From: Caldithrix sp. RBG_13_44_9
Lineage (GTDB): Bacteria; Calditrichota; Calditrichia; RBG-13-44-9
Length of the DNA stretch: 5,008 bases
Assembly (NCBI GenBank): GCA_001771055.1
Contig: MESS01000112.1
Location: 13,148-18,155, forward strand
Direction of reading: 5' to 3'
The notes beneath the pieces are model-generated. The model did no database searches and was not told the origin of the DNA. It worked only from the letters and a program-made list of their open reading frames with translations. Both the position numbers and the translations under genes were made by a program. This document shows, piece by piece, positions 1-5,008 of the stretch (positions are counted from its first letter, which is position 1; each line of letters begins with the position of its first letter).

Positions 1-171
1 ATGTTTTCTCTCAAATAAAATTTGTCAGGATTTGATTTTTCCTTTGGATATTTGGTAATAAACTTTTAAAATTTTCACTTTAATATAAGGGATAATTCAG
101 CCTGACTTAATACTAATCTGCTTCCGAAAAGGAGTGACAACTTATTTGATACTGACCAAGGTGATGTCAAT
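1..171 (+). promoter_or_regulatory. AT-rich leader and likely promoter region of the LtrA gene
   Basis: This stretch carries no gene of normal size and is clearly richer in A and T than the coding DNA to its right, so it most likely holds the promoter and 5' untranslated region of the LtrA/DUF116 pair. A -10-like hexamer GATAAT lies at 91-96 (5 of 6 matches to TATAAT), but no good -35 box sits 16-18 bases upstream of it. A TTGTCA hexamer at 22-27 resembles a -35 box but is followed only by GATATT at 47-52, with a long 19-base spacer. Neither pair is strong, so the promoter is placed only by context. A purine-rich ribosome-binding-like stretch at 127-137 is described separately. Confidence 0.3.
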
Positions 172-175
172 ATGA
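146..175 (+). other. possible 9-codon leader ORF coupled to the LtrA start
   Basis: The best Shine-Dalgarno match in the leader, AAAAGGAGTGA at 127-137, is too far from the LtrA ATG at 172 to serve it. The first usable start after it is TTG at 146, 11 bases beyond AGGAG. That opens a 9-residue frame (MILTKVMSI) ending in TGA at 173-175, which overlaps the LtrA ATG as ATGA. This arrangement would allow translational coupling of a short leader peptide to LtrA. The TTG start and slightly long spacing are weak points, and the overlap may be chance. Confidence 0.2.
158..163 (+). promoter_or_regulatory. ribosome binding site of the LtrA gene
   Basis: AAGGTG ends 8 bases before the ATG at 172, a normal spacing for a Shine-Dalgarno element. 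It supports this ATG as the start. No in-frame ATG, GTG or TTG lies between it and the upstream in-frame TGA at 103-105. Confidence 0.55.
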
Positions 176-1344
176 CTAATGATCGAGTGATTTGGCAAAT
201 TCCGCGATTACGGATCGATGAAGAAGAAGCCCGACATCGCAAGGTGTCATGGCTGGAGTTATTCTATGATTTATTTTTTGTAGTGGTCATTGCCCGTCTT
301 TCCCATGAATTGGTGGGTGATGTTAGTTTCCATCTGGTGGCTGAATATATTTTATTGTTCGTACCCTTGTGGTGGATTTGGATAGGTTCCACCTATTATA
401 ATGAGAGGTTTGAGACCTCTGGTCTGGAAACTCGTTTAATGTTTTTAATAAAAATGTTTCCGCTGGTAGGCCTGGCAGTATTTGCTCATGATGCTTTTAA
501 AGGAGGATCAACCGGCTTCGCCCTCTCTTATGCTGCCGGCAGAACTATAATTACTTTTCTCTGGTTACGTGCTTCCTTCCATGTCCCCGAGTTTAGACCG
601 GTTGGGAAGATCTATGTCAGCGGATTTACCTTATCGATAGTATTATTTATCCTCTCTATTTTTGTTTCGCCTACCCTGAGATTCATTCTTTGGGGTATAG
701 CTCTTTCCATTGATCTGATCACTCCCTGGTTTACCTTAAAGGGTCAGAGTCGTTTACCGCGCTTCAGTACTTCCAAGCTGCCCGAACGTTTTGGATTATT
801 GATGATCATTGTATTAGGAGAAACGGCAGCAGGAGTAGTGAATGGCATTCAGGATATTCATTCAATAGATTCCGAAAAAATATTTACGGCCATGTTGGGA
901 GTTATCCTGGGTTTTAGCCTGTGGTGGATCTATTTTGATTTTATTGCCCGCCGGGTGGCGAAACCTCAAATCCTCTACAGCATCTTATGGTCCTATCTTC
1001 ATCTGCCTCTGGCCATCGGAATCGCTGCCATTGGAGCCGGTTTGACCAATTTAATCTCATTGACCGGTGAAACTCTTCCCCCGAATATTCAGACTTTAAC
1101 CATGGCATCCTATGGATTAACTTTGCTGATGATGGGGTTGCTGGAAATTACCTTAAACAGAACGGAGGATGAACCTGCTCATCACTTCACCAGTCCGATT
1201 CTCAAAATTATTACCGGAATTACTGCATTTGGTTTGATTCTGTTTTTACCTCCGCTTCATTCCATGTCACTGATTATAATCCTGATAGTTTTAACCCTGA
1301 TTCATATGATGTATGGATTATGGGTCTGGTTTGGTCAGAAATAA
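172..1344 (+). CDS. ltrA: low temperature requirement protein A (LtrA) family membrane protein
   Basis: This 390-residue integral membrane protein belongs to the LtrA family, named for a Listeria gene needed for growth in the cold; its molecular activity is not firmly known. It is unrelated to the group II intron protein that shares the symbol. The family signature is clear. SWLELFYDLFFVV at residues 26-38 enters the first membrane helix. A YYNERFE segment at 75-81 matches the usual Tyr/Asn-rich loop. PERFGLLMIIVLGE is at 204-217, WWIYFDF at 251-257, and a SYLHLPLAIGI segment at 274-284. Hydrophobic stretches near 32-47, 57-73, 91-106, 116-133, 149-165, 168-186, 207-222, 238-256, 275-296, 310-327, 343-361 and 365-386 suggest ten to twelve membrane helices. 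Length is typical, and the family motif begins close to the chosen ATG, so the protein looks complete. The DUF116 gene follows 19 bases after the stop, implying a shared transcript. Confidence 0.93.
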   Translation: MTNDRVIWQIPRLRIDEEEARHRKVSWLELFYDLFFVVVIARLSHELVGDVSFHLVAEYILLFVPLWWIWIGSTYYNERFETSGLETRLMFLIKMFPLVGLAVFAHDAFKGGSTGFALSYAAGRTIITFLWLRASFHVPEFRPVGKIYVSGFTLSIVLFILSIFVSPTLRFILWGIALSIDLITPWFTLKGQSRLPRFSTSKLPERFGLLMIIVLGETAAGVVNGIQDIHSIDSEKIFTAMLGVILGFSLWWIYFDFIARRVAKPQILYSILWSYLHLPLAIGIAAIGAGLTNLISLTGETLPPNIQTLTMASYGLTLLMMGLLEITLNRTEDEPAHHFTSPILKIITGITAFGLILFLPPLHSMSLIIILIVLTLIHMMYGLWVWFGQK

Positions 1345-1352
1345 AATTGAGC

Positions 1353-1356
1353 AGGA
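1353..1356 (+). promoter_or_regulatory. ribosome binding site deciding the DUF116 start
   Basis: AGGA at 1353-1356 lies 7 bases before ATG 1364 but only 1 base before ATG 1358. It therefore favours the start at 1364. The earliest in-frame ATG, at 1313, lies inside the LtrA coding region and would give a 32-base overlap. Confidence 0.5.
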
Positions 1357-1363
1357 AATGCGG

Positions 1364-2188
1364 ATGAACCAGAAACATAAAGATAATGTGTCAGATCCAG
1401 AACCAGTGCAGGGTAAAACCTTTTCACTGTTTGCGGGACATCAAACCACAGATATCTATTATCAAGAAGTAAAATTCATAGTTGATCAGTGGTTGCAGGA
1501 TAATTCCCCGCCAGAAGAACTACTAAGATCAATTCGTCAGATTAAAAATCCGGGGAAGTCTGCCTTTGGATTTCGACGGTGGAAACAATTCAGGGAAAAA
1601 CATAAATCTCATTTACAGAAATTAGAAAAAATTCTATCTCCATACTTAACGGATGTTGAAAGTCATTTGAAATCACTCTCTCTGACTCAACGGTTCGATC
1701 GCACCTTGCGAACTTCCCGCCAGCAATATCTGCTTTATATGATTGAGATTGAACTGGTAAATCGTTTAAATGCTGCAGAGTTTAAATCAGCTAAGAGCAA
1801 ATTAGCTTTCTTGCCTCACTGCCTGCGTGATCTCAGAAAAGCCTGTAAAGCCCAGCCGGATGATCTGGATTACCAATGCCGGCGCTGTTCGAAAAGTTGT
1901 TTTATCAGACATTGCAGTGAAATGTTGGAGAAATTTAATATCCGACCTTACATCTGGATGCAAGTGGATCTGCGCCGGTTGCTAAGACACCTGAACCATG
2001 AACAGCAGTCGACCGCTGTACTGGGAATTGCCTGTATCCCGGAGCTGGTGAATGGAATGCGATTATGTGCCAGATATCAGACCCCGGTCATTGGGATTCC
2101 ACTGAATGCTAATCGCTGCGGACGGTGGATGGGTAAATTTTTCGATAACTCTATCAATATGAAAGCGTTGCAAACCTTGCTGGAATAA
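1364..2188 (+). CDS. DUF116 domain-containing cysteine-rich protein
   Basis: This 274-residue protein has the conserved core of the DUF116 family, whose function is unknown. Numbered from ATG 1364, the core starts with FLPHCLRDL (about 149-157) and KACKA. A Cys cluster CRRCSKSC follows (C172, C175, C179), then C184. Next come VLGIACIPELVNGMR (220-234) and VIGIPLNANRCGRWM (242-256), with Cys at 153, 161, 224, 235 and 252. Such clustering is compatible with binding iron-sulfur or another metal, which is inference. The N-terminal 130 residues are charged and probably helical, with no membrane segment or signal peptide, so a cytoplasmic location is likely. Some DUF116 proteins have membrane helices in front of the core; this one does not. 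The start is chosen from the AGGA spacing; ATG 1358 or 1313 would add 2 or 17 residues with no family support. It sits 19 bases behind the LtrA gene, probably in one operon. Confidence 0.87.
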   Translation: MNQKHKDNVSDPEPVQGKTFSLFAGHQTTDIYYQEVKFIVDQWLQDNSPPEELLRSIRQIKNPGKSAFGFRRWKQFREKHKSHLQKLEKILSPYLTDVESHLKSLSLTQRFDRTLRTSRQQYLLYMIEIELVNRLNAAEFKSAKSKLAFLPHCLRDLRKACKAQPDDLDYQCRRCSKSCFIRHCSEMLEKFNIRPYIWMQVDLRRLLRHLNHEQQSTAVLGIACIPELVNGMRLCARYQTPVIGIPLNANRCGRWMGKFFDNSINMKALQTLLE

Positions 2189-2300
2189 TTGAGACTTTCA
2201 CTGGGATTACATTAATTATGGTTCAGAGCAAGCACTTTTAACAATGTAAAATCGATTCTTTTAGCGGATCTGAATGTAAAATTTAAATAAACTGATTGAT
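2189..2300 (+). other. convergent intergenic gap with a 10-base direct repeat
   Basis: This AT-rich 112-base spacer separates the ends of two convergent genes. A terminator would be expected here for each strand, but I find no GC-rich hairpin followed by a T run. The sequence AATGTAAAAT occurs twice, at 2243-2252 and 2273-2282, exactly 30 bases apart. TCTGAA (2269-2274) can pair with TTCAGA (2222-2227), but the loop of about 40 bases makes this a poor terminator. No gene is visible. Confidence 0.4.
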
Positions 2301-3308
2301 TCATCTGCCCTTATTAAAATCTTTCACCGCCTCCAGGAATGCTTCTATATTGGATCCTGGCACTCCGGGCGGGATATCACAGCCGCTGGATATGATGTAA
2401 TTCTTATAGACCTGGGTTGCCAGTAATAGAGTTTTTGTTTCCTGATAAACCTCTTTGGCAGATCCCATCCGGAAGACTCCCACCGGATCCAGATTTCCTA
2501 TTACCAGACGGTCAGGATCAATTCGCTTTAAAGCCGAGACAATATCGCAGCTATTTCCGAAATGCAGCGCACCGGCCCCGGTTGATTGCATGCTTTCCAC
2601 CAGAGGATTGGTATTTCCGCAGTTGTGCAGAATCACCAGAAAATGATCATCCTGAAGATGCTCAACAACTCTTCGGATATAATTCGATGAAAAATTCTGA
2701 CAGGCTTCGGGGGACAGCATTCCAGCTGCCGGTTCAGCCATGAAAATACCGGCAGCCCCGATCTCTTTATACCGTTTACAATAATTCAGCAAGAATGATG
2801 AACACTTCTCCAGCAAAAGGTGAATGCGATCTGGCTGCAACAGAGTTTCCATCATCAGCTCGCTCAGTCCATACAATCTTCCGGCCAGGCTGAAAGGCCC
2901 GATGCATCCTGCAAATACCGGTCTGTCAGAAATGTTTCTTACGGCCAGTTTGGCTGCTCTTAGATATTGGGGAATTCGGCCTTTGTCCAGAGAGGGTAAG
3001 GTCAAGCGATCGATAGCCATATCATCAGGTACCAGTCGATTAACAATTGTTGGTACTTCATGTTCATGAAATTCTATCTCGGCACCAAAAGCTTCAGCTT
3101 CTACGGACAGATCCATTATTATGCTGCTGGCAGCAAATGGAAATTTTTCTGCCAGTAATCTGATTACCCGGGCCTGTACTTCTCCGTCGGTAACCGCCTG
3201 CCGGACAGTAATCCCCAGCATCTCAATTCCGGGATGAGTCATGATAGGGAACGCCATCCTGCTGGTTTGATTCATGATCTGTGCTTTCCACTCTCGCATG
3301 TTTCTCAT
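2301..3308 (-). CDS. uroporphyrinogen decarboxylase (URO-D) family protein, MtaA/MtbA-type methyltransferase
   Basis: This 335-residue protein has the URO-D (TIM-barrel) fold in its methyltransferase branch. Related enzymes move methyl groups from corrinoid proteins to thiols such as coenzyme M; the natural substrate here is unknown. The zinc-thiolate motif of that branch, H-x-C-x(n)-C, is present as H228-N-C230 and C310 (79 residues between the two cysteines). Other family landmarks are PIMTHPG (21-27), AGCIGPFSLAGRL (133-145), an acidic IFMAEPAAGMLSP segment (188-200), LHFGNSCDI (248-256), IGNLDPVGVF (270-279) and SSGCDIPPGVP (307-317). The N-terminal arginine-rich RQAGRY-type motif of true HemE is missing, which argues against haem synthesis. 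Length matches MtaA-like proteins. The start is uncertain: ATG 3308 has only a weak GGTG at 3316-3319 upstream, and ATG 3299 would remove three residues. No corrinoid-binding protein lies next to it within the window. The glycosidase gene is 185 bases upstream on the same strand. Confidence 0.91.
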   Translation of the reverse strand: MRNMREWKAQIMNQTSRMAFPIMTHPGIEMLGITVRQAVTDGEVQARVIRLLAEKFPFAASSIIMDLSVEAEAFGAEIEFHEHEVPTIVNRLVPDDMAIDRLTLPSLDKGRIPQYLRAAKLAVRNISDRPVFAGCIGPFSLAGRLYGLSELMMETLLQPDRIHLLLEKCSSFLLNYCKRYKEIGAAGIFMAEPAAGMLSPEACQNFSSNYIRRVVEHLQDDHFLVILHNCGNTNPLVESMQSTGAGALHFGNSCDIVSALKRIDPDRLVIGNLDPVGVFRMGSAKEVYQETKTLLLATQVYKNYIISSGCDIPPGVPGSNIEAFLEAVKDFNKGR

Positions 3309-3493
3309 CTATTAGCACCAATCTGAGTTGTTAGTTATAACAGCTTATTTCAACATTATTCCTGACCAACAACGAAAATGCGGCTGAAAGTGAACGGGTA
3401 TTATTTGGTTTAATATTTTTCGATAGGCTGTTGTTTTAAATCCGTTACCATTTGATAAAATAATGTCATACTCTGGTATTTCGATATATTGGT
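3309..3493 (-). other. spacer between glycosidase and methyltransferase genes
   Basis: These 185 AT-rich bases separate two minus-strand genes. The length suggests room for a separate promoter for the methyltransferase. I do not find a convincing -35/-10 pair: TTGAAA and TATAAC elements occur on the minus strand around 3332-3352 but are only about 8 bases apart. No stable hairpin with a T run follows the glycosidase stop; the best is a 4-base ATAC/GTAT stem just past it. No gene is supported here. Confidence 0.4.
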
Positions 3494-5008
3494 TTATTTC
3501 TCCACTAAAAAATTTATTGAGTTTTTCAACAACCGTTTCAATAGTACTGGCTGCATTCCTCTTCCGGGTTCTGATAGACCACTCACCATTCCTGGTAGGC
3601 TGTGCCATAAAATTTTCCCTTGATCTATGCTGGCGGTAAAACTGGCTGCCCCGATATTGCGGTCATGATCGCGACCGTAACCTGCAAATACTTCAACTCT
3701 ATCACCATCCAGCAGCAGACCATCTGAACCGCTTACCGGCACCTGGTAATAACTGCGCATGGCCTGATTGACCGGCATCCCTGCAAATACCGGGTGTTCT
3801 CTTACGAAAAACCAGGCGCCCATCCAGGAAGCCCTGACATTTCCTACATGACCCAGATAATTGAAAGCTCCCGCTTCTGCCAATTTTTTGCCATACGCCT
3901 CCGCCGCTTCCTGTCCGTCCGGTAAAATCAGGAGGGGCGTTCCTGCTTTCACCCGGGAAATAATCTCATCATCTAAATTTATTTCCTGTCCATAGACATC
4001 CCACAAAAGACCATTCTTATCGCGATAAGGTTTTCCCCCGCAATTGATGGCAATAATCGTGTCACCAGCTTCAATCTTGATAGCACTGAATTTGGCATAA
4101 TTGACTGTCAATTTTGGTACGGTAATTTTTACTGCACCATCCGGGGTATCAACGGTAAAAACCGTATCCATGGCGATGTTCGGACCTCCCACCGTAGCCA
4201 CGATATCGAAATCCTTTAAAACCGTGTCACCATTAATGGCAACATTCATGATCCGATCTCCCGGATTCTTCAAAGTAACCTCGGCAAACCGGAGGGTGAT
4301 CCTGGCTTTTCCTTTTGACAGATTAGTAAAAACGTATTCCAGATTTCGCCAGTAACCCCAGCTTTCGGTATGAAAAAGAATATCGTCGTCGGTTTTGGCA
4401 ATTTCAGTGGTTGAATCGACTTCCGATCGCCAGCCGTGCAACAGGCGGGTGGACGCGATGATCAAATCATAATTTTTATATTTATGATAAACCTCTGCCT
4501 GGATACCAGGCATCTCGTTCAATAAATTAATAAATTGAGGCTCATGGGTGACCACGCCGACCTGCGCAGTCAATTCAGTCTTGGGATATGGTTGAATGAC
4601 CAGAATTTTTTCCTGGCAGTTTAGTTCTGGCCGGTCAATCGCGGTAAGTTTGAATGTGTAAAATCCTTCCAATGAAAGGGCGGGCGTAACTATGGTTGCT
4701 GCCAGTGGATAAACGAATTGATCTTTTTCCCATGCAGCCGGCCGGAATGAACCTAAATCATTTATGTTTCCAGCAGGATCCATTAAAGTGAGTCGGAATT
4801 CCCTCGGGTGAGCACCAGCAGTTTCATTTATTATAAATAGATCCAGAGTGTCCGTATTACCCTGGGCTATCACCAGCGATTTTGGTTTGATCACCGGCCG
4901 CAGTAGTGCCAGGCGGTTTTTCAACAGCTCGGGATTGCCTTTGAATTCCCGCAGATTATCTACCAGGCCGGAATGATTTTCCATGGCGGTGGATTCCCAA
5001 CCGCTGAT
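3494..5008 (-). CDS. C-terminal part of a glycoside hydrolase family 2-like protein with malectin-like and alpha/beta domains (5' end outside window)
   Basis: The reading frame stays open to the window edge, giving at least 504 residues; ATG 4984 is internal, since codons for ISGWESTA precede it. Numbers below count from that Met. Residues before about 25 (GWES, then ENHSGLVDNLREFKG at 2-16) resemble the end of the catalytic TIM barrel in GH2 beta-galactosidase-like enzymes. Residues 30-130 look like an Ig-like beta-sandwich (DTLDLFIINE). Residues 139-182 form a beta-alpha-beta start (VGVVTHEP, then YDLIIAST) that seems to resume at about 336-496 (TPLLILPDG, WMGAWFFVREHPVFAGMP, GKILWHSLPG), like a flavodoxin or amidotransferase-like fold. 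A malectin-like carbohydrate-binding module lies between them: FHTESWGYWRNLEYVF (204-219), ITLRFAEV (229-236), then AINCGGKPY (312-320) with D322, G325 and W328. The catalytic residues and any signal peptide lie outside the window, so substrate cannot be judged. The protein probably acts on a glycan. The C-terminus ends naturally at TAA 3494-3496. Confidence 0.83.
   Translation of the reverse strand: MSGWESTAMENHSGLVDNLREFKGNPELLKNRLALLRPVIKPKSLVIAQGNTDTLDLFIINETAGAHPREFRLTLMDPAGNINDLGSFRPAAWEKDQFVYPLAATIVTPALSLEGFYTFKLTAIDRPELNCQEKILVIQPYPKTELTAQVGVVTHEPQFINLLNEMPGIQAEVYHKYKNYDLIIASTRLLHGWRSEVDSTTEIAKTDDDILFHTESWGYWRNLEYVFTNLSKGKARITLRFAEVTLKNPGDRIMNVAINGDTVLKDFDIVATVGGPNIAMDTVFTVDTPDGAVKITVPKLTVNYAKFSAIKIEAGDTIIAINCGGKPYRDKNGLLWDVYGQEINLDDEIISRVKAGTPLLILPDGQEAAEAYGKKLAEAGAFNYLGHVGNVRASWMGAWFFVREHPVFAGMPVNQAMRSYYQVPVSGSDGLLLDGDRVEVFAGYGRDHDRNIGAASFTASIDQGKILWHSLPGMVSGLSEPGRGMQPVLLKRLLKNSINFLVEK

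Noticed and set aside
1313..1363. Longer N-terminus of the DUF116 protein starting at ATG 1313
   Set aside because: It would overlap the LtrA gene by 32 bases, and the AGGA at 1353-1356 fits the ATG at 1364 best.
2417..3069. Plus-strand frames opposite the methyltransferase gene (2417-2743, 2455-2646, 2824-3069)
   Set aside because: They lie antisense to a gene with clear family motifs along its whole length, and their translations show no recognisable domain.
2301..3308. True uroporphyrinogen decarboxylase (HemE)
   Set aside because: The N-terminal arginine-rich substrate-binding motif is absent and the H-x-C-x(n)-C zinc motif of the methyltransferase branch is present.
3337..3433. Inverted AACAGC / GCTGTT pair as a terminator in the spacer upstream of the methyltransferase
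   Set aside because: The arms are about 85 bases apart with no following T run, so they cannot form a normal intrinsic terminator.
3345..3608. Minus-strand 87-codon frame overlapping the 3' end of the glycosidase gene
   Set aside because: It starts inside the glycosidase coding region in another frame, runs into AT-rich spacer, has no recognisable family and no clear ribosome binding site. It is best read as a shadow.
4101..4355. Plus-strand 84-codon frame opposite the glycosidase gene
   Set aside because: It is antisense to the malectin-like coding region and shows no domain or ribosome binding site, so it is a shadow frame.

Overview
The window reads as ordinary bacterial chromosome. Coding density is high, GC content looks like the low to mid 40s percent by eye, and Shine-Dalgarno signals are recognisable. 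I see no mobile element, phage gene, tRNA, rRNA or CRISPR array. The gene mix is a corrinoid-type URO-D family methyltransferase, a DUF116 cysteine-rich protein, and a large multidomain GH2-type glycosidase. It would fit an anaerobic or facultative, polysaccharide-using bacterium, possibly from a poorly cultured lineage. The sequence does not fix the taxon, and this is inference only.

The layout is two convergent pairs. On the left, plus strand, an AT-rich leader (1-171) precedes a complete low-temperature-requirement A (LtrA) family membrane protein (172-1344). A DUF116 protein (1364-2188) follows after only 19 bases, so the two are probably co-transcribed. A short AT-rich convergent gap (2189-2300) separates this pair from the minus-strand genes. 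Those are a URO-D/MtaA-type methyltransferase homologue (2301-3308) and, upstream of it across a 185-base spacer, the C-terminal 504 residues of a glycoside hydrolase family 2-like protein (3494-5008). The 5' part of the glycosidase gene lies outside the window.

No shared pathway links the four genes. LtrA has no firmly established biochemical role, DUF116 is uncharacterised, and the methyltransferase has no visible corrinoid protein or partner methyltransferase beside it. The most notable structure is in the glycosidase tail. A malectin-like sugar-binding module appears to be inserted inside an alpha/beta (flavodoxin or amidotransferase-like) domain. The malectin module also has its usual N-terminal INCGG motif after the rest of the fold, as if circularly permuted. 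I found no convincing evidence of a wholly new multi-gene system.
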